NCBI GenBank assembly: GCA_016712565.1
Contig: JADJQU010000006.1
Span: 1 to 64,000 of the forward strand
Direction of reading: 5' to 3'
DNA: 64,000 bases
Source: Planctomycetota bacterium
GTDB lineage: Bacteria; Planctomycetota; UBA1135; GCA-002686595
Position numbers and translations under genes: made by a program. Shown here piece by piece: positions 53,851 to 63,498 of the stretch. The notes under the pieces are model-generated. The model had not been told where the DNA came from and ran no database searches. It was given only the letters and a program-made list of their open reading frames with translations. Every line of letters starts with the position of its first letter. The first letter of the stretch is position 1.

Positions 53851-54424
53851 GGGAAGTCCCTTCGCGAGTCCGTGGCCTGGGGCCGAAGTTCTTCGACGCG
53901 CCTTGGCCTACGCCCCGTGGTCCCCCGGAGTTGGAATGGAGTTCCTAGGGACCCAAGCCCCGCCCGCAGGCAGAGCAGGGGCCCGTGCCTCCGGCCTGCC
54001 TTCCTCTGCACGCGAAGGTCCTGGGGGCCGCCCTCGGGGCCCCCTTTCGGAACCGACGCCTGCACGGTGCCGGCGCGCGGATTGGGGCGTGGGCAAGCCG
54101 GCTGGTTCCTGGCCCGGGTTGGGCAAAACGCGCGTCCGGGGATCAAGAAATCGGTCCATCCACCCAGGGCTCCGCGGCGCTGTGGGGGCGGCAAATCGGC
54201 GCCCGGGGCGCACGTGACGGAATCGACATCCTAGTTGGCGACGCAAGTCAGAAGCCGTCCCTCGCCGCTCTGCGAAGCCGTCACGGTAGGGGCGCCGCTT
54301 CCCCATTATCCTTAGGGTGGACCTCGACCTCCTGAATTCGAGGCCCAGTCGCCCCAGGGGCGACCGATCCCACCGCGCACCCTCGGGCGAGCCCGCGCGC
54401 CGCCCGCCAGCATCGACGCACAAC
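53851..54424. other. Divergent intergenic region
   Basis: 574 nt between the 53850 and 54425 starts. Several overlapping open frames here are not protein-like. An AT-rich stretch CATTATCCTTAGGG (54303-54316) might include a -10 box for the 54425 gene, but no matching -35 was seen. Function otherwise unknown. Confidence 0.4.
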
Positions 54425-56182
54425 ATGAGCCTTCCGAAGACCCTCTCGATGTCCCCGGCGGCCGCGCTCTTCTGCCTCACGGCCGCTCTCCTGGCCGGCA
54501 CCACTTCCGCCCAGAACATCACCAGCGTTCGGGTCGCCACGGGCCTGGTCAAGCCGTGCACGCTGACCGCGCCGGAGGGCGATGCGCACCGGCTGTTCGT
54601 GCTGGAGCAGCTCTCCGGACGCATCCGCATCGTCAAGGACGGCGTGCTGCTCTCGGGATCGTTCCTCAATCTGGGCGCCAAGATCAAGTCCTCGCCCCAG
54701 TACGACCAGGGCCTGCTGGGACTCGCGTTTCACCCCGACTACGCCACCAATCGCCATTTCTACGTCTCCTACACCGACCTCGGCGGCAACTCGGTGGTGG
54801 AGCGCTACACCGCCCAGTCGGGCAATCCCGATCTGGCCGACCCGGCTTCCGCCCAGTTGATCCTGGGCCCGATCGTCCAGCCCCAGGCCGACCACAACGG
54901 CGGCTGCCTGCGCTTCGGGCTGGACGGCATGCTGTACATCGCCCTGGGTGACGGCGGATCCACCTCGCCGACCACCGGCCTCAATTCCCAGGACGGTTCC
55001 ACGCTGCTCGGCAAGATGTTGCGACTGGACGTGAGCCTGCCGGCGCCCCACATCCCCGCCTCCAACCCGTTCGTCGGCGACCCCAACGTCCTCGACGAGA
55101 TCTGGAGCTTCGGCCTGAGGCACCCCTGGCAGTTCAGCTTCGACCGTGAGACCGGGGACATGTACATCGGCGACGTGGGCGACAACACGCGCGAGGAAAT
55201 CGACATCGACCCCGCTCCGTCCGCGGGCGGCCTGAACTTCGGCTGGCGCTGCATGGAAGGCACCAATTGCACGGGCCTGTCGAGCTGCACCTGCAACGAT
55301 CCGAACCTGACCCTGCCGGCCACCGACTACACCCACAGTTTCGGCTGTTCGGTCACCGGCGGCTTCGTCTACCGCGGCTGCGAGATTCCCGCCCTGCGCG
55401 GCCAGTACGTCTACGGCGACTACTGCACGGCGCGCGTCTGGACCTTCACCTACGACCGCGTCGGCGGCACGATCGGCCCGGTGATCGAGCGCACGGCCGC
55501 CCTGGTGCCCACGAACGGCGTGGGGACCATCGGCTCCATCAGTGCCTTCGGCGAGGACGGGCTGGGCGAGCTGTACATTTGCGACTATTCCGGCGGCGAG
55601 ATCTTCAAGATCATCAATCTCGATGCCCTGGTGGATTGCAACGGGAATCAGATCGCCGATTCGTGCGACATCGCCCGCGGCGGGTCGCTCGACCTGAACG
55701 GCAACGGCGTGCCCGACGAATGCGACTGTCCGGCGCCCGTGGTCTACTGCACGCCGAAGGTCAATTCCCTGGGCTGCACCCCGACGATCAGCGCCGTGGG
55801 CACGCCGAGCGCGTCGGCCACGGGCGGGTTCACCGTGCGCGCGTCCAACGTGCGCAACCAGAAGCCGGGCCTGTTGCTCTACGGCTCCACCGGTCGCGCC
55901 TCGGCGCCGTTCCAGGGAGGCACCCTGTGCATCAACGCGCCCGTGCGTCGGGCCATTGGTGCGAATTCGAACGGCACGGCCCTCCCCGCCAACGATTGCA
56001 CGGGCCTCTACCGGCTGGACCTGAACGCCTTTTCCCACGGTCTCCTGGGCGGCAATCCCGGGGCCGCGCTGCTCACGGTCGGCGCGACCATCGAGACCCA
56101 GTGGTGGGGCCGCGACCCCGGCTTCCCGGCGCCGAACAACGTGACCCTGTCGGCGGGGCTCGAGTACCAGGTTTGCCCCTGA
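54425..56182 (+). CDS. Secreted glucose/sorbosone dehydrogenase-like protein with Ca-binding motif and shared C-terminal domain
   Basis: 585 residues. Signal peptide ends AALLAGTTSA. Residues about 35-400 are a PQQ-type sugar-dehydrogenase (GSDH) beta-propeller: LLGLAFHPDYATNRHFYVSY, GGCLRFGLDGMLYIALGDGG, WSFGLRHPWQFSFDRETGD, GDVGDNTREEIDIDP, GGFVYRGCEIPALRGQYVYG. Then DCNGNQIADSCDIARGGSLD and DLNGNGVPDECD, the dockerin/thrombospondin-3-like calcium motif common in planctomycetes. The last ~150 residues are the domain shared with the 9406 and 10747 proteins (YCTPKVNSLGCTPTISA, KPGLLLYGSTGRASAPFQGG, NDCTGLYRLDLNAF, WWGRDPGFPAPNNVTLSA). Likely an exported dehydrogenase; PQQ dependence is inferred from family. 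Confidence 0.9.
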   Translation: MSLPKTLSMSPAAALFCLTAALLAGTTSAQNITSVRVATGLVKPCTLTAPEGDAHRLFVLEQLSGRIRIVKDGVLLSGSFLNLGAKIKSSPQYDQGLLGLAFHPDYATNRHFYVSYTDLGGNSVVERYTAQSGNPDLADPASAQLILGPIVQPQADHNGGCLRFGLDGMLYIALGDGGSTSPTTGLNSQDGSTLLGKMLRLDVSLPAPHIPASNPFVGDPNVLDEIWSFGLRHPWQFSFDRETGDMYIGDVGDNTREEIDIDPAPSAGGLNFGWRCMEGTNCTGLSSCTCNDPNLTLPATDYTHSFGCSVTGGFVYRGCEIPALRGQYVYGDYCTARVWTFTYDRVGGTIGPVIERTAALVPTNGVGTIGSISAFGEDGLGELYICDYSGGEIFKIINLDALVDCNGNQIADSCDIARGGSLDLNGNGVPDECDCPAPVVYCTPKVNSLGCTPTISAVGTPSASATGGFTVRASNVRNQKPGLLLYGSTGRASAPFQGGTLCINAPVRRAIGANSNGTALPANDCTGLYRLDLNAFSHGLLGGNPGAALLTVGATIETQWWGRDPGFPAPNNVTLSAGLEYQVCP

Positions 56183-56905
56183 AGCGGGGGGGGCGCCGAG
56201 CTCCTCGGCTAGCCCCCGACGCGCGTCCGCTTGCGGGTGGCGATCCGCGGCAGAGCCGCTGTGGATGAGCGAGCTTCAGGCGAGGCCCGGCTCATCCACC
56301 GATGTCCGGACCACGGGTGTTCCCCATGTACCCGGCCCAGATCCCTCCTTTCTGTCGATTCGGCTTGGCCCCCCGGCCGGATCAGGGGCGAAATTCAACA
56401 ACGGTTCGTTTCGCACGGGAGCGCCCACGGCGCGACGATTCGGGCAGGTTCAGTCGAGGAAGCGCCCCGCAGGCGTTCTCTACGACCTCGGTGACTGGTC
56501 CTGGGACTGCCTGGACGATTGCACGGCCGCCTGCTTGGGTTGCCGGACCGTCGATCATGGAGGCAGCTTCGGCTACGCCTGCGGGTGCACTGCGGCCGAG
56601 GATCCGGATTGCCGCGACATGGTCTTCTCTCCCGACACTCCAAGAAAGGCCTCCCGTGCCGGTCACTGGGGCGGCGCCTCTTGTGACCCAGGGACCATCT
56701 GCGTCGTGGCGGCCTTCGCTCACTCCCAGGGCGTGGTGGTCTACGTTTCGGCTGGCATCCAGGCCGGGTCGTCCGGCAAGGGGATCAGCTTCGGCCGACA
56801 AGACGCTGCGGGCCATTGGCCTCGCCGACACACGGGAAACGCGGTCCGGGCTGCCGTGGCTGGCGCTGCGGCCTGAACTCGGATCTCGCGCAAGGTAGGA
56901 GTAAC
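56183..56905. other. Intergenic region with a possible Cys-rich coding remnant
   Basis: 723 nt. An open frame at 56265-56876 (203 aa) contains a Cys-rich stretch (GDWSWDCLDDCTAACLGC, YACGCTAAEDPDCRD) with codon use like coding DNA, but no signal peptide, start signal or family match; it may be a decayed gene or remnant. No other feature supported. GC content is visibly lower than around it. Confidence 0.35.
56265..56876 (+). CDS. Doubtful Cys-rich open reading frame
   Basis: 203 codons. The middle encodes DWSWDCLDDCTAACLGCRTV and GYACGCTAAEDPDCRD, and a later stretch GGASCDPGTICVVAAFAHSQ. The Cys clustering and high GC3 in the middle look protein-like, but the N-terminal third is low quality and there is no ribosome site. 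Could be a pseudogene fragment or a frameshifted gene. Reported with low confidence. Confidence 0.25.
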   Translation: MSELQARPGSSTDVRTTGVPHVPGPDPSFLSIRLGPPAGSGAKFNNGSFRTGAPTARRFGQVQSRKRPAGVLYDLGDWSWDCLDDCTAACLGCRTVDHGGSFGYACGCTAAEDPDCRDMVFSPDTPRKASRAGHWGGASCDPGTICVVAAFAHSQGVVVYVSAGIQAGSSGKGISFGRQDAAGHWPRRHTGNAVRAAVAGAAA

Positions 56906-58690
56906 ATGGGGTCGAGCCAACGCCCGCAAGGGGGGCGCAGGGTCATGACCATCAAGCATCGAATCCTCGCCTGTCTGCTCCTGGCGGCTCTGTTTTTCGC
57001 GGGCCTGGGAGCAGTTCGGCAATGGGGTGCTCTCCGTGGGGCGTCCGATGCGGTCTTGCCCGGCGATGGGGTGGCGGCGAGTGGCCCTGAAAGTCTCGCG
57101 GCAGAGGAACCGCGAGACGTCCGCTCGGTCGTCTTGTCGCCAGCCGTCGTAAAAACTCGCTCCATTCTCGTTACGGACGCTGCTGGATATCCGGTGAGCA
57201 GCGCCAGACTTCACCGCCGGAGCGAAGACGGGTGGGAGCCGGAGGTCCTTGGGATTACGGACCCGCTGGGAGTCCTGGAGTGGGCATTTCCTTCCGGCGA
57301 GGCGACGCAAGTATTGGTCAAGGCCCAGGAATTCGAGACACAGAGTGTCGAGCTTCCCGCCGAGTTCGAGCAGTACACGGTCGTCCTTCAGGTGGGTGGT
57401 ACGATTCGCGGGCAAGTCGTGGACCCCCAGGGGATGCCGGTGGGGCCGGATGTGGCCGTCTTCGCCTGGCCGACCTCTTCCTACTCGAATGGGCGCGCGG
57501 AGATCTCCCGAGCGCTGCGCGGTGATCCATCCACCTCCTTGAGCCTGACGGACGACGCCGGGCAATTCGCGTTGGAGGGACTCGAGCTGGCTGCCAAGTA
57601 CCATCTCGTAGCCGGCGGCCGGGGCATGTCGACTCGGGAACTCGAGGGGGCAATCGCATCCCCAGACGCATTCTGCGTGCTCCGGGTCCACTGGATCTAC
57701 GGGACCCGCGTCGTGGCTGAGGATCAGTCTGGGCAGGCGGTCCGTGCGTTCGCGTCCAACGCGCCCCCCTCGCGATGGCGTGTCAAGACCGCGGATCCCG
57801 ACGCTCAGCCTGTGGTCTTGCCTGCGCCTTGCTTCGATCTGCTGGGTATCGCGGGCCAGTCGTCGGAGCCGGCGAGCCGCCTGTGCCTGTTCTCCGCGTC
57901 GACTCGAGTCGAATGGGTTGGCCCCAATCACGTGTCACTCCACGTGCCGGGCTATCAGCCGGTGGAGGCCGAGTTCGAGTCCATCCCGCTCGCGGAGGGA
58001 ATGAACGCACTAGAACTGCAATTGGTGCAAACAGCCGCTGCATTCGGCGGCCTGGACGTTCGCTTCGAGTTCCAAGGAGCAGCGGACACCCTGGCGGATG
58101 TTCCAGAAGGCAGCCTGGTGCTCAGCGCACCGGGGGAGCGCCCCCTGCACCTGGGCATCCGGCCCGGCCCGAGCGGCCCGCTGAGCTTCCAAGGCTTGCC
58201 CACCGGCACCTACCAGGTGCATTTCCAGGCCGAGACCAGTTTCGCGCGGGCTCCCGCCGACGGGTCGGTGACTGTCGAGATCATGGACGGAGCGTCGTCG
58301 ATGGTGGTGCTTCCGATGCCAGGCCTGGGCAGCATACGAGTCGAGGCCCGGTCCGCGGACGGCATCGTCTATGGGGGGCCGCTCACCCTCAACTTGGGGA
58401 TCGGCCCTCCCAAGGTGATTACCGTCGCCCGCTCGATCGGCAATTTCGTGCTGGATCCTGGTTCGATTTCCTACGGTCCCACGACCTCCCACCATTTTCA
58501 GAAGCCGCCCTACGTGCTACGCGGGCTCGCCTCGGGCGTCTACGCCGTGGCCTCCATCGAGCGTTTCGCGACCGGCTCGCCCGCGATCGACTGGCCGGCG
58601 GGCCTGCCGCCCGCCAGGACGATGCCGGCGGTGGTCACGGTCGAGCCCGGGCGTCAAGTCGACTGCCGGTTCCTCCTGGCGCGGGAGTAG
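56906..58690 (+). CDS. Exported carboxypeptidase-regulatory-like protein
   Basis: 594 residues from the ATG at 56906, which follows a good ribosome site (AGGAG at 56897-56901, 4 nt spacing); an ATG at 56945 is the alternative. Signal anchor HRILACLLLAALFFAGLGAV. Then beta-sandwich modules RSILVTDAAGYPVSSARLH, GGTIRGQVVDPQGMPVGPDV, YGTRVVAEDQSGQAVRAF, and a C-terminal region (GGLDVRFEFQGAADTL, GTYQVHFQAETSF). Fewer modules than the other four and lower GC, suggesting a different age or origin. Function unknown. Ends just before an envelope-glycosylation group. Confidence 0.75.
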   Translation: MGSSQRPQGGRRVMTIKHRILACLLLAALFFAGLGAVRQWGALRGASDAVLPGDGVAASGPESLAAEEPRDVRSVVLSPAVVKTRSILVTDAAGYPVSSARLHRRSEDGWEPEVLGITDPLGVLEWAFPSGEATQVLVKAQEFETQSVELPAEFEQYTVVLQVGGTIRGQVVDPQGMPVGPDVAVFAWPTSSYSNGRAEISRALRGDPSTSLSLTDDAGQFALEGLELAAKYHLVAGGRGMSTRELEGAIASPDAFCVLRVHWIYGTRVVAEDQSGQAVRAFASNAPPSRWRVKTADPDAQPVVLPAPCFDLLGIAGQSSEPASRLCLFSASTRVEWVGPNHVSLHVPGYQPVEAEFESIPLAEGMNALELQLVQTAAAFGGLDVRFEFQGAADTLADVPEGSLVLSAPGERPLHLGIRPGPSGPLSFQGLPTGTYQVHFQAETSFARAPADGSVTVEIMDGASSMVVLPMPGLGSIRVEARSADGIVYGGPLTLNLGIGPPKVITVARSIGNFVLDPGSISYGPTTSHHFQKPPYVLRGLASGVYAVASIERFATGSPAIDWPAGLPPARTMPAVVTVEPGRQVDCRFLLARE

Positions 58691-58897
58691 GCGGCTCTCG
58701 AATTCCCGCGGATCGCCTGCCGGCTGGGGGCTGTTCCGAGGCCACGGAGGCGGGCCCGTGGGCGGGCGGGGGCGATCCCTATTCCCTTGGGGCTCGCGGC
58801 TAGCCACGATTGGGCACGGAGAGCCTCGCAGTTGAAGGGAAGCGACACAGGATCCGCCGCCTCACCCGCGGTGGGGGGGACCCACGGGCGGAGCCCG

Positions 58898-60910
58898 ATG
58901 CGCTGGATCGGTCTGCTTTCCGTGCTCAGCCTGCCTGCACTCTTGGATCCGGGCGCCGTGGGGCGGGTGGCTGCGGAAGAGGCGCTCGCCCTTTCGCCGA
59001 ACGCCTACTTCGCGCCGGAGCACTTCGCCCTGTTCTACCTGTGGGCGCCGGCCGTGGTGCTGAGCGCCTGCGCCCTGCTCCTGCTTCCCGGGCTCTTGTT
59101 CGCCTGGGCCCTCGGCGCGGCCGCGGACCTCGGTCGGTGGGTGCTCTCGGGGCTCGCCCTGAGCCTGGTCCTGGTGTCGACCGTGACCTCCCTGGCGCAG
59201 TCCCTCGCGGGACGGAGCCTCACGCGGGTCGAGTTTTCCCTGCTGGTGCTGGGCCTCTCGGCGTTGGGCGCGGGGCTCCTGCTGCTGCGTCGCGCCCGCG
59301 GGCGCGCCACTCCCTGCTGCCTCGACCAGGCCGCGAGCCGGCGCCTCGCACTCTCCCTGTTCGCCGCACCCTGGCTGCTGCTCGCAGCGCTGCTGCCCAA
59401 GTTCTACTGGGAGGGCTTCAACGGCGACGGCGTGCACGCCTTCGAGGCCACGCGCCTCTTGCTCTCGCGGCCGCTGCCGTTCTGGGACGCGGACGCCGGT
59501 CCGATCTCGTTCTATCCGGGCGTCACGAGCGCGCTGTTCGCCTTCCCGGGATCCTGGTTCCTGCGCCTGTTCGGACCGATCGAGGCGGCGGCGCGCCTGC
59601 CCGCGGTGCTCTACCTGATCGCGGTCTTCGCCGGCGTGATCGCGCTGCTCTCCGATCGGCGCGCGGCCGGGCCGCGGACGGAGAGCGCCACGCCCGGCCT
59701 CGTCGAGGCCGGACTGATCTGGCTCGCCCTCGGCGCCTACTTCCTCGCCCTCGCGTTCAGCGCGAGCTACGACCCCTACTCGGCCGACATCGCCCTGCCG
59801 GCGACCCAGGACACGCTGCTGATGGCCTGCGTGCTGGGTTTCGTTCTGGCTTGGTCGCGCAGGGAACGGGGCTGGCTCCTGTTGTTCACCGCGCTCACGT
59901 ACGTGTCCCTGCCCAGCGGGCTCGTGCTGGTGGTCTTCTTCGCCGCCTCGACGTGGCTCGTGACGCGGCCGCGGCCCTGGACGGACGTGTTCCGGGCGGC
60001 GGCTTGCCTGGGTGCCTGCATGGTCGCAGGCGCCTTGCTCCCCAAGCTTCTCGCGCTGCTCGGGATGCCGCTGCCCGGCAGCGAGTACGCCAAGGAGAGC
60101 ATGGTCCAGCGCTTCCTGTTCCTGCAGTTCACGGATGTGAAGCGCATCCTCTACGTGGCGCTTCCCTGCGGGATCCTGCCGTTGTTCGCGCTGTTCGCCT
60201 GGAAGCGCCTCGATCCCGTGGCGCGGGCCCTGGCGCTCTCGGCCCTGGCCTATTTCCTGCTCTTCTACGTGCAGGCCTACGTGTCCCTGCACCACTTCGT
60301 GCCGGCCATGGTGCTGCCGCTCGCGGCCTTCTGGCGCGCGGACTTCCTTGCCCCGGGGCCGGGGCGCGGCAAGTGGGTCATGGCCACCGGCGCGGCGGGC
60401 GCCCTGGCCCTCTGGCTCTCCCTGCCGGCCCACTGGGGCGTGGCGGTGCAGGCCAAGGAAATCGGGTCGGCGATCCGCGTGGATTGCCCGGGCTACGAGC
60501 GCTCGGCCCCGCGCTGCTTCCTGTTCGCCGACCGCCTGGGGAGCCTGTTCCCGCGCGGCATCGACCCGGCGGTGCCCGGAAAGAAGTTCGGCGGTTCGCC
60601 CTACCCCTGGAATTACTATGCCCGCCGTGCCGATGGTACGGCCCGCGAAGTGAACTACGTGGTGCAGGAAGCGACAGCGACGCCGCCCGAGGGCCTGACG
60701 CGGGTGAGCGAAGAGCAGGGGATCGCGGTTTTCGTCCGCGACCTCGGGCTTTGGGAGCGTCATCAGGCATTGCAGCCGCCCTCGCCGCCGGGGAGCCCCT
60801 GGCTCCAGGTGGATCGCGGCCTCCTGTTCGCGGGGCAGAAGCCCCGTGAGGGCCGGCTCTTCATTCTCAACGTGCGTTCGGCGCTGCGCCGGCTCGGATG
60901 GGGCGGATGA
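58898..60910 (+). CDS. Multi-pass membrane protein, GT-C-like, probable envelope glycosyltransferase
   Basis: 670 residues from the ATG at 58898. About eleven hydrophobic segments, including AVVLSACALLLLPGLLFAWAL, WVLSGLALSLVLVSTVTSLA and LWLALGAYFLALAFSASYD-like helices; a large extracytoplasmic loop contains FNGDGVHAFEATRLLLSRPLP and PISFYPGVTSALF, and the C-terminal soluble part has CPGYERSAPRCFLFADRLGS. The early acidic loop pattern resembles GT-C sugar transferases that use lipid-linked donors. Upstream of the flippase-methyltransferase fusion with an ATGA overlap, so one operon. Exact sugar and acceptor unknown. Confidence 0.7.
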   Translation: MRWIGLLSVLSLPALLDPGAVGRVAAEEALALSPNAYFAPEHFALFYLWAPAVVLSACALLLLPGLLFAWALGAAADLGRWVLSGLALSLVLVSTVTSLAQSLAGRSLTRVEFSLLVLGLSALGAGLLLLRRARGRATPCCLDQAASRRLALSLFAAPWLLLAALLPKFYWEGFNGDGVHAFEATRLLLSRPLPFWDADAGPISFYPGVTSALFAFPGSWFLRLFGPIEAAARLPAVLYLIAVFAGVIALLSDRRAAGPRTESATPGLVEAGLIWLALGAYFLALAFSASYDPYSADIALPATQDTLLMACVLGFVLAWSRRERGWLLLFTALTYVSLPSGLVLVVFFAASTWLVTRPRPWTDVFRAAACLGACMVAGALLPKLLALLGMPLPGSEYAKESMVQRFLFLQFTDVKRILYVALPCGILPLFALFAWKRLDPVARALALSALAYFLLFYVQAYVSLHHFVPAMVLPLAAFWRADFLAPGPGRGKWVMATGAAGALALWLSLPAHWGVAVQAKEIGSAIRVDCPGYERSAPRCFLFADRLGSLFPRGIDPAVPGKKFGGSPYPWNYYARRADGTAREVNYVVQEATATPPEGLTRVSEEQGIAVFVRDLGLWERHQALQPPSPPGSPWLQVDRGLLFAGQKPREGRLFILNVRSALRRLGWGG

Positions 60911-62514
60911 GCGCGGGCCGGCGCCGGATCCTCGGGGCGTCGTTCGTGCTGGCGCTGCTCGGCGCCGCGGTGGCGGGCGTCTGGCTGTACTTCACGCGCG
61001 GCGGCGAGGCCTTCGGCGTGCTGGCCCGCGTGCGGGCGGACCACGCGGCGGCCTTGCTGGCGATCACCGCGATCTTCGTCGGCGTGCGTTTCGTGCGCTG
61101 GCAGTACCTGCTGCGCCGCGTCGAGGTGGGTGTGCCGACGCGCGAGAGCCTCCGCGTGTATCTGGCCTCCCTGGTGGGCACGGCAACCCCTGGCTACGTG
61201 GGCGAGGCGGTGCGCTGCGCCTTCCTCAAGCGTCGCTGCGGTTCGCCCCTGCGGCGCACGCTCCTGTGCCTGGTGGTGGAGCGCCTCTTGGACGTGATGA
61301 CCTTGGGGTTGATCGGCGCCCTGTGTCCGGGGCCGACCCTGCCCCGCGTGCTCATGGGGGCCGCGGTCCCCGTGTCTTGGATCCTGATCCAGGCGGCCGT
61401 GGGCGTGGCGAACCGGGTGGAGAGCGGCAGCCCCTCGGGCAAGGGATCCCTCGAGCGCCTCGGGAGCCCCGGCTCGTTGCTGACGGCCTTGGCGGGCTCC
61501 CTGGTGATCTGGGGGCCTGTGACCCTGGGGCTCTACGTGGCCGCGGACGGGCTCGCCTTCGGGCTGGACTTCCTGTCCTCGGTGCACGTGTACACGAGTT
61601 CCACGCTGCTGGGCGCCCTCTCGCTGATGCCCGCGGGCTTCGGGGTCACGGGCAGCGCGGCGATCCTGCAGCTCCAGGACCAAGGATTGGAGCTTTCCTC
61701 CGCGGTGGCGACGGTGACGCTGTTCCGCGCCCTGACCACGGGCCTGTGCCTGTCGGTGGGGGCCGTGTTCCTTTTTCTGGAGCTGCGCCGGGGCAAGGGG
61801 GCGTCCACGGCCCACACGAGCGAGCACTTCGACGAGCTGGCGCCCGAATACAACGCCCAGTTCCGGCCCCACGTGTGGAACTACCTGCTGCAGAAGCGCG
61901 TGGGCTTCATGGCCGAGGCCCTGCCGCCGCCGGAGCGGGCGGGCTTCGGCCTGGACCTGGGCTGCGGCCTCGGACTCCAGGGCGAGGCCATGGTTCAGCG
62001 CGGCTTTCGGATGGTGGGCATCGACCCGGCCCACAATCTGCTGCGGCACGGACGGCGCGAGGGTTTCTCCACGGCCGTGGGGGACGCGCTCGCGCTGCCC
62101 TTCGCCGACGGGAGCTTTCGCTTCGTCTACGCGGTGGGCGTCCTGCACCACCTGGCGGACCAGGAGGCCCAGGCGGCGGCCTGCCGTGAGATCCTGCGCG
62201 TGCTCGAACCCGGCGGGACGCTGGTGGTCCAGGAGACCAACACGAACAACCCGCTGTTCCGCTTCTACATGGGCTACGTGTTCCCGATCCTCTCGCGCAT
62301 CGACGAGGGCACGGAGCACTGGATCGAGCCCGCGCGCTGGGCCGCGCTGCCCGGCTTCGAGCCCGCGCGCCTGCGGTTCTTCACTTTCCTGCCCGACTTC
62401 ATTCCCCAGGGCCTGATGCCGCCGTTCCTGGCCCTGGAGCGCAAGCTGGAGGGGGGGCCCCTCAAGCCCTATTCCGTGCACTATCAGGCCGTGCTCAAGA
62501 AGCCCGCGGGCTAG
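60907..62514 (+). CDS. Fusion of LPG_synthase_TM (flippase-like) domain and SAM methyltransferase
   Basis: 535 residues. Residues 1-310 are the MprF/UPF0104 (LPG_synthase_TM) membrane domain with about seven helices and typical VRFVRWQYLLRRV, GTATPGYVGEAVRCAFLKRR and SLMPAGFGVTGSAAILQLQ; related domains flip or scan lipids. From about 320 a class I methyltransferase follows: SEHFDELAPEYNAQ, LDLGCGLGLQGEAMV (SAM site), YAVGVLHHL, REILRVLEPGGTLVV. No lysyl-transferase domain. Start ATG 60907 overlaps the previous stop (ATGA). Both domains together suggest a lipid or lipid-linked sugar is moved and methylated; inference. Confidence 0.85.
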   Translation: MSAGRRRILGASFVLALLGAAVAGVWLYFTRGGEAFGVLARVRADHAAALLAITAIFVGVRFVRWQYLLRRVEVGVPTRESLRVYLASLVGTATPGYVGEAVRCAFLKRRCGSPLRRTLLCLVVERLLDVMTLGLIGALCPGPTLPRVLMGAAVPVSWILIQAAVGVANRVESGSPSGKGSLERLGSPGSLLTALAGSLVIWGPVTLGLYVAADGLAFGLDFLSSVHVYTSSTLLGALSLMPAGFGVTGSAAILQLQDQGLELSSAVATVTLFRALTTGLCLSVGAVFLFLELRRGKGASTAHTSEHFDELAPEYNAQFRPHVWNYLLQKRVGFMAEALPPPERAGFGLDLGCGLGLQGEAMVQRGFRMVGIDPAHNLLRHGRREGFSTAVGDALALPFADGSFRFVYAVGVLHHLADQEAQAAACREILRVLEPGGTLVVQETNTNNPLFRFYMGYVFPILSRIDEGTEHWIEPARWAALPGFEPARLRFFTFLPDFIPQGLMPPFLALERKLEGGPLKPYSVHYQAVLKKPAG

Positions 62515-62523
62515 CCCCGGGCC

Positions 62524-63498
62524 TCAGGCCGAGGGCGTCGAGTTGGTGTCCTTGACGAAGTACAGCGGCCTGCGGCGCGCGTCGCTGGCCAATCGGCCGA
62601 TGTACTCGCCGATGATGCCGATGCTGAGCAACTGGATGCCGCCGAGGAACAGGACGGAGACCATCAGCGAGGTCCAGCCCTGGGGCGTGCGCGCGTTGTA
62701 GAAGTAGGAAACCAGCGCGTAGACGATCAGCAGGAAGGCCACGAAGGAGACGATCAGGCCCGCGAACGTGGCCAGGCGCAGGGGCACGTCCGAGAAGGAA
62801 GTGATGCCGTCCACGGCCAAGAGGAACAGCTTGCGCCAGGTGTAGCCCGGCGCGCCGGCGTGCCGGGCGTCGCGGTCGTACTCCACGGCGGCGTGGTCGA
62901 ACCCCACCCAGGCCACCTGGCCGCGCAGGAATTTGTGCTGCTCGGGCATCGCCCGCAGGGCGTCCACCACCTTGCGGTCCATGATGCGGAAGTCGCCGGT
63001 GTCCAGGGGGATCTCGATCTGCGACAGGCGCGCCAGCAACCGGTAGAAGACCTTGTAGGCGACCTTCTTCACCAGGCTCTTGTCCTTGCGCGAGCGGCGC
63101 TGGGCGTAGACCACCTGGAAGCCGCCGCGCAGCTTGGCGTGCATCTCCGCCAGCAATTCGGGCGGGTCCTGCAGGTCCGCGTCGATGATCGCCACGGCGC
63201 TTCCGCGGGCGTGGTCGAGGCCGGCGCTGAGGGCCACCTGGTGGCCGAAGTTGCGCGAGAGGACCACGTACTTGACGCGCGGATTCTCGGCGCCGAGGGC
63301 GCGCACGATTTCCATGGAGCGGTCGCGGCTGCCGTCGTCCACGAAGAGGATCTCGTAGCGGGCGCTGATGGCCGCCAGGGTCGGCTCCAGGCGGGCGTAG
63401 AGGGCCCGCAGGTTGGGCTCCTCGTTGTAGACCGGGACGATCACGGTGAGGTCCACCGCGGGGCCCAGGCCTGCGGGAGCTTGGGGTGCGTGGCTCAC
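62524..63498 (-). CDS. GT2 polyprenyl-phosphate sugar synthase (DPM1/GtrB-like)
   Basis: 324 residues. GT2 core with DLTVIVPVYNEEPNLRALY, ILFVDDGSRDRSMEIV, SRNFGHQVALSAGLDHARG, IDADLQDPPELLAEM and MPEQHKFLRGQVAWVGF, then two C-terminal helices (LATFAGLIVSFVAFLLIVYAL and LMVSVLFLGGIQLLSIGIIG). Transfers mannose or glucose from a nucleotide sugar to polyprenyl phosphate at the cytoplasmic membrane face, feeding GT-C enzymes such as those nearby. Convergent with the fusion gene, only 9 nt apart, so their transcripts must overlap. Confidence 0.93.
   Translation of the reverse strand: MSHAPQAPAGLGPAVDLTVIVPVYNEEPNLRALYARLEPTLAAISARYEILFVDDGSRDRSMEIVRALGAENPRVKYVVLSRNFGHQVALSAGLDHARGSAVAIIDADLQDPPELLAEMHAKLRGGFQVVYAQRRSRKDKSLVKKVAYKVFYRLLARLSQIEIPLDTGDFRIMDRKVVDALRAMPEQHKFLRGQVAWVGFDHAAVEYDRDARHAGAPGYTWRKLFLLAVDGITSFSDVPLRLATFAGLIVSFVAFLLIVYALVSYFYNARTPQGWTSLMVSVLFLGGIQLLSIGIIGEYIGRLASDARRRPLYFVKDTNSTPSA

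Noticed and set aside
56302..56898. 199-codon frame overlapping the Cys-rich frame
   Set aside because: Arg/Pro/Ser shadow composition and no start signal.
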